A DNA stretch of 64,000 nucleotides from JAEUJM01 sp041908445. Lineage in GTDB: Bacteria; Actinomycetota; Acidimicrobiia; Acidimicrobiales; DATDAH01. Numbering within the stretch: position 1 is the stretch's first letter; every line of letters begins with the position of its first letter. The notes below the pieces were generated by a model. It saw nothing but the letters and a program-made list of their open reading frames with translations. It made no database searches and was not told where the DNA came from. Shown in pieces: positions 40,287-49,238 of the stretch. The DNA lies in NCBI GenBank assembly GCA_041908445.1, contig JAYRFK010000052.1, positions 62,001 through 126,000 of the forward strand. Reading direction: 5' to 3'. The position numbers and the translations under genes are program-made.

Positions 40287-41672
40287 ATGTCCACACGGAG
40301 CAACGCACGCTCGGTCGCGGTGATGGCGCTCGCGTCGCTGGCCGCCACCCTCCTGCTGGTCAGCGGGCCGGGCCCATCCGCCCAGGCGGCGACGGGGGCG
40401 ATCACCCTGTTCGGCGCGTCCACGTCCGGCCTGTTCCCCACCGGTGGCATCGTCGAGGGCCCCGACGGCCACGTGTACTTCGCGAACCCCGACACCTTCG
40501 AGCCGGCGCCCACCACGGGCATCGGCGAGATCACGCCGGCCGGGGCCATCACCTTCCACACCCACGCTGACATCGACGGGCCCGCCGACGTCACCATCGG
40601 CGGCGACGGCAACCTCTGGTTCACCGACACCACGGCCGGTCCTCCCGGCCAGCAGACCGGCCGGATCGGCCGCTTGAACCTGACCACCGGCGCCTTCACG
40701 TTCTTCTCGCCGGGCAGCGTCGTCTTCCCCTTCAAGATCGCCACCGCGCCGGACGGCAGCATCTGGTTCACCGGCGGCGGCAGCGTGGCGCAGCGGATGC
40801 ACACCGGCGGCACGGGCACCGCCGGCGCGCTGAGCGTCACGGCCGCCACCGGCGGGACGACCGGCGACATCGCCCGTGGGCCCGACGGCAACATGTGGAT
40901 CACCAAGAGCAACGGCCCCCACGAGCTCCTCCAGGTGAACCCCACGACGGGGAACACGCAGGCCTTCGCCATCCCCCAGGGCAACGTCGGCCCGCGCCAG
41001 CTGACCATCGGCCCCGACGGCAACCTCTGGTTCACCCACACGGGCTTCGCCCAACCGGGCGTCATGCGCTACGTGATCGGCACCAACACCTTCACGAACT
41101 TCCCCATCCCGGCGGGCAGCAACCCGAAGGGCATCACCGCCGGTGACGACGGCAACCTCTGGTTCATCCGGGGGAACACCGACACGATCGCCCGGATCAG
41201 CCCGAGCGGCACCGGCTACACCACCTTCACCGCCACCGGCCTGTCGTTCGGCCCGAGCCCCCACGAGATCGCGCCCGGCCCCGGCAACACCCTGTGGGCG
41301 GCCGCCGGCGGGTCGCCGGATCGCGTCGCCCGCGTGGAGGTGAACCCGCCGACCTGCGACGGCCTCCCGGTCACGGTCGACCTGAACCAGGGCGAGGTCC
41401 CGACGACCGGTGACGACGTCATCCTCGGGACCCCGGGGCCGGACATCATCAACGGCCTCGCCGGCAACGACCGCATCTGCGGCGGCGACCGCGGCGACAC
41501 CGTCGACGGCGGGCCCGGCAACGACCGGATCTTCGGGTTCAAGGGGTCGGACGTCCTGAAGGGCGGCGCCGACAACGACCGCGTCGTGGGCGGCAAGGGC
41601 AACGACACCTGCCGTGGCAACGGGGGCACCGACACGCACCAGACCTGCGAGACCCGCACCGGCTTCCCCTGA
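40287..41672 (+). CDS. Secreted Vgb-type beta-propeller with C-terminal RTX repeats
   Basis: 461 residues. A signal peptide (to about AQAA, residue 35) is followed by a seven-bladed propeller like virginiamycin B lyase, with repeated GGDGNLWFTD, GPDGNMWITK, GPDGNLWFTH and GDDGNLWFIR. The last 90 residues carry hemolysin-type calcium-binding repeats (GNDRICGGDRGDTVDGGPGN, GNDRIFG, GNDTCRG) with two extra cysteines. Whether lyase activity remains is unknown. The RTX tail suggests secretion and folding in calcium-rich surroundings. The next gene begins within 54 nt. Confidence 0.85.
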   Translation: MSTRSNARSVAVMALASLAATLLLVSGPGPSAQAATGAITLFGASTSGLFPTGGIVEGPDGHVYFANPDTFEPAPTTGIGEITPAGAITFHTHADIDGPADVTIGGDGNLWFTDTTAGPPGQQTGRIGRLNLTTGAFTFFSPGSVVFPFKIATAPDGSIWFTGGGSVAQRMHTGGTGTAGALSVTAATGGTTGDIARGPDGNMWITKSNGPHELLQVNPTTGNTQAFAIPQGNVGPRQLTIGPDGNLWFTHTGFAQPGVMRYVIGTNTFTNFPIPAGSNPKGITAGDDGNLWFIRGNTDTIARISPSGTGYTTFTATGLSFGPSPHEIAPGPGNTLWAAAGGSPDRVARVEVNPPTCDGLPVTVDLNQGEVPTTGDDVILGTPGPDIINGLAGNDRICGGDRGDTVDGGPGNDRIFGFKGSDVLKGGADNDRVVGGKGNDTCRGNGGTDTHQTCETRTGFP

Positions 41673-41725
41673 GCCCCACCCACCGTTGCCCCGGGCACCA
41701 CCTGCGCCTCGTCGCGCTCGCGCTC

Positions 41726-42571
41726 GTGGGCGCGCTCGCCCTGGCGGCGTGCGGCGCCGCGTCCGGCAACGGCGACGAGGGCGCCGCCGCGACCACGACA
41801 TCGGCAGCGCCGGCCACGACGGCCGCCACGGCCACCGCAGCGCCCGCCACGACCACCACGGTCGACCCGTTCGCCCCGCCGGCGTGGCTGGGCACCCGGG
41901 TCCTGCCCCTCCGTCCCGACGGGTTCGGCGAGATCCAGCCCACGCCGACCGAGCTCGACCCCCGGCGCATCCAGCAGCCCGACGTGCTCCCCGCCCCCGC
42001 CGGCGACGCCTTCGAGTCGACGGTCGAGCCGGTCCCCGCCGACGTCGTGGCCCGATCGACGTGGTCCGACGCCTGCCCCGTCACCCTCGACGAGCTGCGC
42101 TACGTCACCGTCACGTTCTGGGGGTTCGACGGCGAGCACCACCGGGGCGAGCTGCTCGTCAGCGCCGCCGCGGCCGACGACCTGGTGGAGGTGTTCCGGG
42201 CCCTCGACGCGGCCCGCTACCCGATCGAGGAGATGCGGGTCGTGCGGGCCGACGAGCTCGACCTCCCGCCGACCGGCGACGGCAACAACACCAGCGCCTT
42301 CGTCTGCCGGCCCACCCGGGGTGCCACCTCCTGGTCGCAGCACGCCTACGGGCTCGCCGTCGACGTGAACCCGTTCCTCAACCCGTACGTGAAGGGCGAC
42401 CTCGTCCTGCCCGAGCTGGCCTCGGCCTACACCGACCGGGCCCGCACCGACCCGGGCGTGCTCCACGACGGGGACCCGGTGGTCGGCGCCTTCGCCTCGA
42501 TCGGCTGGGGCTGGGGCGGCGACTGGTCCAGCCTGAAGGACTTCCAGCACTTCAGCGCCAACGGCCGCTGA
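41726..42571 (+). CDS. M15 family D-Ala-D-Ala carboxypeptidase-like lipoprotein
   Basis: 281 residues from the GTG at 41726. The zinc-peptidase motif is SWSQHAYGLAVDVNPF (SxHxxGxAxD), with the third ligand in DFQHF near the end. A lipobox ALAAC appears only nine residues after this GTG, too short for a signal peptide. The same frame upstream reads LRLVALALVGALALAAC with no ATG, GTG or TTG, so translation may begin at a CTG near 41702 (inference). The Thr-rich linker follows the lipid cysteine. It would trim peptidoglycan peptides outside the membrane. Confidence 0.78.
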   Translation: MGALALAACGAASGNGDEGAAATTTSAAPATTAATATAAPATTTTVDPFAPPAWLGTRVLPLRPDGFGEIQPTPTELDPRRIQQPDVLPAPAGDAFESTVEPVPADVVARSTWSDACPVTLDELRYVTVTFWGFDGEHHRGELLVSAAAADDLVEVFRALDAARYPIEEMRVVRADELDLPPTGDGNNTSAFVCRPTRGATSWSQHAYGLAVDVNPFLNPYVKGDLVLPELASAYTDRARTDPGVLHDGDPVVGAFASIGWGWGGDWSSLKDFQHFSANGR

Positions 42572-42581
42572 CCGGGGTGGC

Positions 42582-42587
42582 TACGGT
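42582..42587 (+). promoter_or_regulatory. -10 hexamer TACGGT, leaderless promoter for serine hydrolase
   Basis: TACGGT ends 7 nt before the GTG at 42595, supporting that start. Confidence 0.5.
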
Positions 42588-42594
42588 CCCGAGC

Positions 42595-43830
42595 GTGACC
42601 GAGCTGACCATCGAGGTCGACCCCGCCGAGGCGGGCTTCGACGCCGACCGCCTCGCCCGCATCGACGCCCACTTCCGCCGCTACGTGGACGAGGGTCTCC
42701 TGCCGGGCTGGCAGCTCGCCCTCACCCGGGGCGGCAAGCGGGTCCACGTCGCCCGCTACGGCCATCGCGACGTCGAGAACGGCCTGCCGGTCGAGGACGA
42801 CACCGTCTTCCGCATCTACTCCATGACCAAGCCCGTCACCTCGGTGGCGGCGATGATGCTCTACGAGGAGGGCGCCTTCGAGCTGAAGGACCCCGTCGAG
42901 CGGTGGATCCCCTCGTTCGCCGACGCCCGGGTGTTCACCGGCGGCACCGCGGAGAACCCGACCACCGCCCCGGCGACCGGACCGGTGCGCATCTGGCACC
43001 TCTTCACCCACACCGCCGGTCTCACCTACGGCTTCCACCACGTCCACGCCACCGACGAGCTCTACCGCAACGCCGGCTTCGACTTCGGCCCGCCCCGGGG
43101 CTACGACCTGGCCGCCTGCACCGACGCCTGGGCCACGCTGCCCCTGGTCAACGAGCCCGGTGCCCGCTTCAACTACTCGCACGCCACCGACGTGCTCGGC
43201 CGGCTGGTCGAGGTCATCGCCGGCGTGCCCTTCGACGAGTTCCTGACCGAACGGGTGCTGCGCCCGCTCGGGATGCACGACACCGCGTTCTGGGCCGACG
43301 GCGACAAGGCCGAGCGGCTGGGTGCGCTGTACGTGCCCCACGGCAAGCACCGCGAGATCCTGCGCTACGACCCGATCGGCAAGGCCGCCCTGCGCCCCCC
43401 GTCGTACCCGTCCGGCGGCGGCGGGCTGGTGTCCACCGCCCACGACTACCTGCGCTTCTGCGAGATGCTCCGCCGCGGCGGCGAGCTCGACGGCGTCCGC
43501 CTGCTCGGGCCCCGCACCGTCGACTTCATGACCACCAACCACCTGCCCGGCGGTGTCGACCTCGAGCACTACGGCCAGTCGACGTTCTCCGAGACGGCCT
43601 ACGACGGCGTGGGCTTCGGCCTCGGCTTCGCGGTGGTGATCGACCCCGCCACGGCCAAGGTGCCGTCGTCGATCGGTGAGTTCTCCTGGGGCGGGGCGGC
43701 GTCGACCGGCTTCTGGGTCGACCCCGTCGAGGACATCACCGCGGTCTTCCTCACCCAGCTCCTCCCCTCCAGCACCCACAACCTCCGCGCCCAGTTCAAG
43801 CAGCTCGTCAAACAGGCGTTGATCGACTGA
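42595..43830 (+). CDS. Beta-lactamase-fold serine hydrolase (EstB-like esterase)
   Basis: 411 residues. The SXXK motif is IYSMTKPVTSVAAM and the YxN-like tyrosine is in ARFNYSHATDVLG, the class C beta-lactamase/carboxylesterase family VIII arrangement. GGGGLVSTAHDYLRFCEML and FSWGGAASTGFWVDP are conserved family blocks; the latter replaces the KTG motif. No signal peptide, so it is a cytoplasmic esterase or lactonase. Followed 28 nt later by an enoyl-CoA hydratase. Confidence 0.88.
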   Translation: MTELTIEVDPAEAGFDADRLARIDAHFRRYVDEGLLPGWQLALTRGGKRVHVARYGHRDVENGLPVEDDTVFRIYSMTKPVTSVAAMMLYEEGAFELKDPVERWIPSFADARVFTGGTAENPTTAPATGPVRIWHLFTHTAGLTYGFHHVHATDELYRNAGFDFGPPRGYDLAACTDAWATLPLVNEPGARFNYSHATDVLGRLVEVIAGVPFDEFLTERVLRPLGMHDTAFWADGDKAERLGALYVPHGKHREILRYDPIGKAALRPPSYPSGGGGLVSTAHDYLRFCEMLRRGGELDGVRLLGPRTVDFMTTNHLPGGVDLEHYGQSTFSETAYDGVGFGLGFAVVIDPATAKVPSSIGEFSWGGAASTGFWVDPVEDITAVFLTQLLPSSTHNLRAQFKQLVKQALID

Positions 43831-43844
43831 TCGAAACCGAGGGG

Positions 43845-43850
43845 TAGCGT
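43845..43850 (+). promoter_or_regulatory. -10 hexamer TAGCGT, leaderless promoter for enoyl-CoA hydratase
   Basis: TAGCGT ends 8 nt before the ATG at 43859. Confidence 0.5.
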
Positions 43851-43858
43851 CCCGCCCC

Positions 43859-44665
43859 ATGACGAGCTACCTCGAGGTGTCCGAGCCGCGCCCCCACGTG
43901 CGCCAGCTCACGCTCAACCGGCCCGAGCGCATGAACGCCATGTCGTTCGACACGGTCACGCCGCTGCGCGACGCCCTCCGGGAGGCGGGCGAGGACCACG
44001 ACACCTGGGTCGTGATCCTCACCGGCGCCGGCGCCGGCTTCTGCTCGGGCCTCGATCTCGAGGACGCCGGCATCCCGCCCGGCACCGACGGCCTGCCGCT
44101 GTCCCGCCTGGCCATCCGGGCCATGGAGCACTTCAGCGATCTGATCCCGATCATGCGGGGTCTCCCCCAGCCGGTGATCGCCGCGGTCAACGGGCCCGCC
44201 ATCGGCGGCGGCATGTGCCTGTCGATGGGCGCCGACATCCGCCTCGCCGCCGAGTCCGCCTACTGGCGGGCGGCGGGCATCAACAACGGCCTCGGGGCGG
44301 TCGAGCTGGGCCTCAGCTACACGCTCACCCGGGCCATCGGCGCCTCCCGGGCCTTCGAGATCTGCCTGTCGGGCCGCGACGTGCACGCCGAGGAGGCCGA
44401 GCGGATCGGTCTGGTGTCGCGCACGCTGCCCGACGACGAGCTGCTCGATGCCGCCTACGAGCTGGCCGAGCGCATCTGCGGGTTCTCCACCCACGGTGTG
44501 GCCATGACCAAGAAGGTGCTGTGGTCCTCGCTGGAGGTCGGCAGCCTCGAGGCGGCCATCGACATGGAGAACCGCAACCAGCTCCTCGTGCGGCTCACCA
44601 CCCAGAACCTCGACGAGTACATCCGCAGCCGCAAGGAGGGCCGCGACCCTGTCTACAACGACTGA
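43859..44665 (+). CDS. Enoyl-CoA hydratase/isomerase family protein
   Basis: 268 residues. The oxyanion-hole blocks are LTGAGAGFCSGLDLEDAG and VNGPAIGGGMCLSMGADI. A Glu in NNGLGAVELGLSY lies near the site of the second catalytic Glu of hydratases; the first is not obvious. It acts on an acyl-CoA in beta-oxidation, with substrate and exact reaction open. Tail to tail with an SRPBCC gene, 6 nt between stops. Confidence 0.85.
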   Translation: MTSYLEVSEPRPHVRQLTLNRPERMNAMSFDTVTPLRDALREAGEDHDTWVVILTGAGAGFCSGLDLEDAGIPPGTDGLPLSRLAIRAMEHFSDLIPIMRGLPQPVIAAVNGPAIGGGMCLSMGADIRLAAESAYWRAAGINNGLGAVELGLSYTLTRAIGASRAFEICLSGRDVHAEEAERIGLVSRTLPDDELLDAAYELAERICGFSTHGVAMTKKVLWSSLEVGSLEAAIDMENRNQLLVRLTTQNLDEYIRSRKEGRDPVYND

Positions 44666-44671
44666 GGCCGC

Positions 44672-45172
44672 TCAGCCCTCGGCGACGACCTGCTCGATGC
44701 GCTCGAGGGTCTTGGCCATGTTCTTGGCGGTCTCCTTCGCCGCGAACGCCTTCACGACCGGCTTGGTGAACCAGCTCTCCTTGCTGATGTCCCAGCTCTC
44801 GCGCACCTTGGTGCCGCCGTCGACCGGCTCGAGCTCGTAGCGCCAGATCCGGCCACCGACCATCCCGCCGACCTTGCCCGGGCCGGTGGTCTGCCAGGCG
44901 ATGCGGCGGTCGGCCTCGAACTCGATGACCGTCGAGACCATCGAGTAGGGCACGCCCATCTTCATGGCCATGCCGAAGGTCGCGCCGAGAGCGAGCGGCT
45001 CGGGCTCCCCCTTGGCGGCCACCACGGTGCCCGAGCCGTCGATGTCCTTGTGGCGGTTGGCGTCGGCCACCAGCGCGAAGATCGCGGCCGGCTCGGCGGG
45101 GATCACCCGCTCGACGGTGATGACGTCGGGGTCGGTGCTGACGTTGCGGGTGGGGTCGGTGGCGTCGCTCAC
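44672..45172 (-). CDS. SRPBCC (START/polyketide cyclase-like) family protein
   Basis: 166 residues from a GTG with TACCGT 6 nt upstream. VERVIPAEPAAIFALVADANRH opens the helix-grip fold; RIWRYELEPVDGGTKVRESWD and the long C-terminal helix (VVKAFAAKETAKNMAKTLER) close it. The family binds hydrophobic ligands such as lipids or polyketides. No specific function. The fused spermidine-synthase gene ahead of it ends 16 nt upstream on the same strand. Confidence 0.8.
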   Translation of the reverse strand: MSDATDPTRNVSTDPDVITVERVIPAEPAAIFALVADANRHKDIDGSGTVVAAKGEPEPLALGATFGMAMKMGVPYSMVSTVIEFEADRRIAWQTTGPGKVGGMVGGRIWRYELEPVDGGTKVRESWDISKESWFTKPVVKAFAAKETAKNMAKTLERIEQVVAEG

Positions 45173-45178
45173 GTCGCC

Positions 45179-45184
45179 ACGGTA
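45179..45184 (-). promoter_or_regulatory. -10 hexamer TACCGT, leaderless promoter for SRPBCC gene
   Basis: Minus-strand TACCGT ends 6 nt before the GTG at 45172. Confidence 0.45.
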
Positions 45185-45188
45185 GGCG

Positions 45189-47735
45189 TCAGGCCCCGAC
45201 CGCCGCCCGGTCGGGGCCGGCCAGGCCCCGCAGCGCCAGCAGCGCCACCAGGTAGATGGCCAAGGCCACGAACAGCACCACCTGGAAGCCGAAGGCCATG
45301 GCCAGCATGGTCGTGAGCACCGAGCCCACCACCGAGGCGAACCCGTTCACGGCCCAGCCCCACGCCACGTACTCGGACGGGTGGTCGGTGAGGCCGGCCA
45401 CGGCGCCGAGGCCGAGCGGCATGAACGTGCCGAGGCACATGCCGAGCGGGGCCAGCACGGCGAAGGCCACCACGACCCGCACGAGCAGCGGCGTGGTGAG
45501 CAGGGCGTCGGTGAGCAGCGGCAGCACGAAGGCGTAGAAGAGGGTGAGCGCGACGATCGCGCCGGCGAGGACGGGGACGGCCTTGCGGGGGCGGTCAGCC
45601 CAGCGGGCGCTGAGCAGCGCGCCGACGCCGGTGAACAGCAGGATCGACGCCAGCGTCACCGTCAGCGAGTACGTCGGGTAGCCGAGGAACAGCGTCAGCT
45701 TCTGGATCAGGGTGATCTCGATGAAGATGAACCCGAAGCCCAACGAGGCGAAGTAGAGCGCGGAGCGGCCCTTGCGGGGCAGGGCGGTGAAGATGCCGCG
45801 GATGGCCACGAAGGGCAGCAGCAGGAACACGGCGGCGAAGAACGTGGCCACCACGAGCAGCAGCAGGAGCACTCGCTCGCCGATGCCGACCTCGAACAGC
45901 TCGAGGTCGCCCGGATCGACCGGGTGGACCATGTCGCCGAGTACAGTGTCGAACGAGGTGAAGTGCCAGAAGAACGGGCCGTCGTCGGTGATGGCCTGGA
46001 CGTCGTTGGGGAAGTCGGCGAAGAACTGGTCGAGCTCATCGCCCTGGGCGAGGACGAGCTCGGTGATGGCCTCGCCGTCCACCGGCTCGCCCGGCGCGTA
46101 CCGGAGCTTCGACCCCTCGATGTCGGTGAGCCCGGTGGTGAAGGCCTCGACCTCCTCCGGGGTGAAGGGCTGCTCCTTCACGAGGATGGTGGAGAGCTGC
46201 TGGCCGAAGCCGACCGCGGGGGTGGTGGCCACCATGATGTGGTCGGTCGGGTCCTCGACCCCCCGCTCTGCCAGCGCGGCGCGGGCGGTGGCCACGTAGC
46301 GGGCCGTCCGGTTGGGCTGGTTCTCGAAGTCGAACTCGCCGAACTGGGCGGCCAGGATGCCGTCGCCGCCGAGGTGGTCGAGGCTGTCCTCGATCGCCTC
46401 CTGCGTGTACAGGTAACTCTCGGAGAGCACGAACGCGCCCGAGCTGGCCGCGTTGGTGGCGGCGTAGCTGTCGGGGGCGGGGAACCAGACGATGTCGAAG
46501 GTGTCGTCGCTGCGCGCCAGGAACGAGCGACCGTCGCCGTTCACGTAGTTGACCCGGGGGTCGTCGGCGATGTGGCCCGCGTAGTCCGCGAACCGGTTCG
46601 CCGTCATGTCGTAGGTGACGGGGTTCAGCTCGATGGCGTCGACGTGCTGGGCGTCGAAGTAGATCGAGGCGAGGATCTCGTTGCCGCCGGCGGCGCCGAT
46701 GATCATCACGTCCTCGGGCGACTCGCCCACGACCGCGAAGGGCAGCGAGCGGGGGTCGGTGTCGAAGCGGGTGAGGCTGGCCGGGTCGCCGTCGTAGCGG
46801 TAGATGGCCGAGCCGGGCGTGCCGTCGTGGTACAGCAGCTTGGTGTCCTCGTTGACCTGGACGGCGTCGACGCGGAACACCGGGCTCCACTCGGAGACCA
46901 CGTTCTCCTTGCCCGACACGTCCTCCTTCACCGCGTCCAGCGACAGGTTCGGGAGCAGGCTCGGGGCGACGACGCCAGCGCCGAGCACGGCGAGCAGGAC
47001 CACGCCGCCGCCGAGCGCGACCTTCGACCCCTTCCCGGCCTGGCGCAGGCCGACCACCGCCAGCAGCACGCCGGCGAGGCACACCACCGACGGCGGGCCG
47101 ATGGTGGCGACGAGGTAGACGACGACCAGGCAGGCGAGGGCGGCGCCGGCGAGGTCGGCGAAGTAGAGCCGGCCGATGCGGTCGGACCGCCGGCCGAACA
47201 GCGTGGCGATCATGATGCCGATGGCCACGAACGAGCCGTAGACCGACAGCGAGATGAGCACGAGCGCGGCCAGGTTCTTGAACGAGCTGCCCGTGCCGTA
47301 GTCCCAGATGCGCAGGGTGTCGATGGGCGTGCGGGCCAGGATCTGGTAGCCGATGCCCACGCTCAGGGCCCCGGCGAGGGAGCCCCACATCATGATCGGG
47401 CGGGTGGCCGAGTGACGCAGGCGCTTGGAGATGGTGACGAAGACGCTGCCCGAGCCGATGCCCAGCAGGGCAAGGCCGATGACCAGGTAGACCCAGTAGT
47501 AGAAGAGCTTGTACGAGATGATCCGGGTGTAGGAGATCTCGATCAGCAGGCCCGCCATCGAGACGAGGAAGATCTCGAGGTAGTAGCTGCGGGCGTCGCC
47601 GGCGTCGCGCTCGGCGAAGTCGTCGGGGTCGGCGTCGATGTGGAGCGGCCCGTCGGACGGCGCCTCCGCCGCCTCGTCGGCGGCCGGATCGGCGGCGTCG
47701 GGCGCCTCGGCGGTGGGTTCATCGGTGGAGGACAA
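45189..47735 (-). CDS. Membrane protein with fused spermidine synthase-like domain
   Basis: 848 residues from a TTG at 47735; no ATG or GTG fits the frame near the acidic N-terminus (SSTDEPTAEAPDAADPA). About six transmembrane helices (YYLEIFLVSMAGLLIEISYT first) precede a Rossmann methyltransferase-like domain with VMIIGAAGGNEILASIYF, VDAIELNPVTYDMT, VNYVNGDGRSFLARSDD and IVWFPAPDSYAA. About eight more helices close the protein. This is the widespread fused MFS/spermidine-synthase-like family of unknown reaction. TAGGCT, 7 nt before the TTG, supports the start as a leaderless promoter. Confidence 0.85.
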   Translation of the reverse strand: MSSTDEPTAEAPDAADPAADEAAEAPSDGPLHIDADPDDFAERDAGDARSYYLEIFLVSMAGLLIEISYTRIISYKLFYYWVYLVIGLALLGIGSGSVFVTISKRLRHSATRPIMMWGSLAGALSVGIGYQILARTPIDTLRIWDYGTGSSFKNLAALVLISLSVYGSFVAIGIMIATLFGRRSDRIGRLYFADLAGAALACLVVVYLVATIGPPSVVCLAGVLLAVVGLRQAGKGSKVALGGGVVLLAVLGAGVVAPSLLPNLSLDAVKEDVSGKENVVSEWSPVFRVDAVQVNEDTKLLYHDGTPGSAIYRYDGDPASLTRFDTDPRSLPFAVVGESPEDVMIIGAAGGNEILASIYFDAQHVDAIELNPVTYDMTANRFADYAGHIADDPRVNYVNGDGRSFLARSDDTFDIVWFPAPDSYAATNAASSGAFVLSESYLYTQEAIEDSLDHLGGDGILAAQFGEFDFENQPNRTARYVATARAALAERGVEDPTDHIMVATTPAVGFGQQLSTILVKEQPFTPEEVEAFTTGLTDIEGSKLRYAPGEPVDGEAITELVLAQGDELDQFFADFPNDVQAITDDGPFFWHFTSFDTVLGDMVHPVDPGDLELFEVGIGERVLLLLLVVATFFAAVFLLLPFVAIRGIFTALPRKGRSALYFASLGFGFIFIEITLIQKLTLFLGYPTYSLTVTLASILLFTGVGALLSARWADRPRKAVPVLAGAIVALTLFYAFVLPLLTDALLTTPLLVRVVVAFAVLAPLGMCLGTFMPLGLGAVAGLTDHPSEYVAWGWAVNGFASVVGSVLTTMLAMAFGFQVVLFVALAIYLVALLALRGLAGPDRAAVGA

Positions 47736-47742
47736 CCGGGCG

Positions 47743-47748
47743 AGCCTA
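47743..47748 (-). promoter_or_regulatory. -10 hexamer TAGGCT, leaderless promoter fixing a TTG start
   Basis: Minus-strand TAGGCT ends 7 nt before the TTG at 47735. Confidence 0.5.
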
Positions 47749-47822
47749 GGAGGGTGCCTGGGGGTGATCCAGTCGCCGCCGGCGGGTCCGGTGGCGGGCA
47801 CAGGGGGGCGGGAGGCCGCCGG

Positions 47823-47828
47823 TAGGGT
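47823..47828 (+). promoter_or_regulatory. -10 hexamer TAGGGT for small lipoprotein gene
   Basis: TAGGGT lies 34 nt before the ATG at 47863; CCGGAGG in between is a usable Shine-Dalgarno. Confidence 0.4.
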
Positions 47829-47862
47829 GCGAGCCGCTGCCCACATCTCGCCGGAGGCCTCG

Positions 47863-48348
47863 ATGTCCCGTTTCGCCCGCACGCCCGTCGCCCTCGTCGC
47901 CGTCGTCGCCGTCGTGGCCGTGCTCGCCCTCGCCGGCTGCTCGTCGTCGGACGAGTCCGCCGACGCGACCACGACCACCGTGCCCAGCACGTGCGATGCC
48001 GTGCAGGGCGTCGCCGACTCGGTCGCCACCCTGATCAGCTCCGACACCCTCGGCGGGGGCCGGGACACCATCGAGGCCGCCCTGTCCGACGTCGAGTCCT
48101 CGGTGCAGGAGCTCGGCGACGTCGCCGGCGACGCCTTGAGCAGCGACGTCGACACCCTCACCCAGACGCTCGACGACCTGCAGTCCTCCGTCAGCGACCT
48201 CGGTGGCGATGCCAGCGTGGCTGACACCGTGTCCGCGCTCACCGACAGCATCACCGCAGTGGTGCAGGCCGTCGACTCCCTCGTCGTCAGCGCCGGCAAC
48301 GAGCTCGCCGACTGCTCGATCAGCCCTCCCACCACCACCGCCGGCTGA
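47863..48348 (+). CDS. Small helical lipoprotein of unknown function
   Basis: 161 residues. The signal MSRFARTPVALVAVVAVVAV ends in lipobox LAGC. After a Thr-rich tether the body reads as heptad-like helices rich in Asp, Ser, Val and Leu (LSDVESSVQELGDVAGDAL, LDDLQSSVSDLGGDASV, LTDSITAVVQAVDSLVV), with one cysteine at each end (STCDAV and LADCS) that may form a disulfide. It resembles small coiled-coil lipoproteins of actinobacteria. No function can be assigned. Confidence 0.75.
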   Translation: MSRFARTPVALVAVVAVVAVLALAGCSSSDESADATTTTVPSTCDAVQGVADSVATLISSDTLGGGRDTIEAALSDVESSVQELGDVAGDALSSDVDTLTQTLDDLQSSVSDLGGDASVADTVSALTDSITAVVQAVDSLVVSAGNELADCSISPPTTTAG

Positions 48349-48370
48349 GCCTCGACCCGCGTCGACGGGT

Positions 48371-48376
48371 CATGCT
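48371..48376 (+). promoter_or_regulatory. -10-like CATGCT, possible leaderless promoter
   Basis: CATGCT ends 6 nt before the ATG at 48383; the first base deviates from TAnnnT, and GGGGAG in the same space could be a ribosome site instead. Confidence 0.3.
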
Positions 48377-48382
48377 GGGGAG

Positions 48383-49201
48383 ATGATCCGCACCGACGAC
48401 GTGGGCCGGGTGCGCCTGCTCACCTTGGACCGGCCCGACAAGCTGAACGCCTTCAACGACGCGCTGTACGACGCCACCTCGGCGGCGCTGCGCGCCGCCG
48501 CCGCCGACCCCGGGGTCGCCGTGGTGGTCATCACCGGCGAGGGCCGCGCCTTCTCGACCGGCACCGACGTGACCGAGATGTCGGCGCTGGCGTCGGGCGA
48601 GTCCTCCGGCGAGGCCCACGGCTTCCCCGGCCTGGTCGACGCCCTCGTCACCTTCCCCAAGCCGCTGCTGTGCGCCGTGAACGGCCTGGCCCTGGGCATC
48701 GGGGCGACCATGCTCGGCTACGCCGACCTGGTGCTCATGTCGACCGAGGCGCGCATCCGGTGCCCGTTCACCGACCTGGCGGTGGCGCCCGAGGCCGCCA
48801 GCAGCGTGACCTTCCCCGCCCTGCTCGGCCGCCAGGACGCGGCGTGGGTGTTGCTCAGCTCCGAGTGGTTCAGCGCCGAGGAGTGCCAGGAGATGGGTCT
48901 GGCGTGGAAGATCACGGCACCCGAGGACCTGCTCCCGGAGACCATGGCCCGGGCCGAGCTGCTGGCGTCGAAGCCCATCGCGTCGCTCATCGAGACCAAG
49001 CGGACGTACACCGCCGGCCTCCGGGACCTGGTGGCCGCGGCGCGGGCCCGGGAGGACCACGCCTTCGTCCGCCTCCTCGGCCAGCCCGCCAACACCGAGG
49101 CCTTCACGGCGATGTTCGAGCGGCGCCCGCCCGACTTCGCCGCCGTCGACGCCGCCAACCCCGTCGACACCGCCCGCCACGCCAGCGACGACGCCCCGTG
49201 A
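48383..49201 (+). CDS. Enoyl-CoA hydratase/isomerase family protein
   Basis: 272 residues. VVVITGEGRAFSTGTDVTEM and AVNGLALGIGATMLGYADLV give the CoA-binding and oxyanion-hole regions. LAVAPEAASSVTFPALLGRQDAAWVLL lies where catalytic Glu residues occur; one Glu (APEAASS) is in place as in isomerase-type members (e.g. ECI2), so isomerisation of enoyl-CoA is likely. Followed 37 nt later by a luciferase-like oxidoreductase and DUF2071 gene. Confidence 0.83.
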   Translation: MIRTDDVGRVRLLTLDRPDKLNAFNDALYDATSAALRAAAADPGVAVVVITGEGRAFSTGTDVTEMSALASGESSGEAHGFPGLVDALVTFPKPLLCAVNGLALGIGATMLGYADLVLMSTEARIRCPFTDLAVAPEAASSVTFPALLGRQDAAWVLLSSEWFSAEECQEMGLAWKITAPEDLLPETMARAELLASKPIASLIETKRTYTAGLRDLVAAARAREDHAFVRLLGQPANTEAFTAMFERRPPDFAAVDAANPVDTARHASDDAP

Positions 49202-49238
49202 CGGAACACGAGCGGGGCCCGCGGGGTTCGACCGGGGG

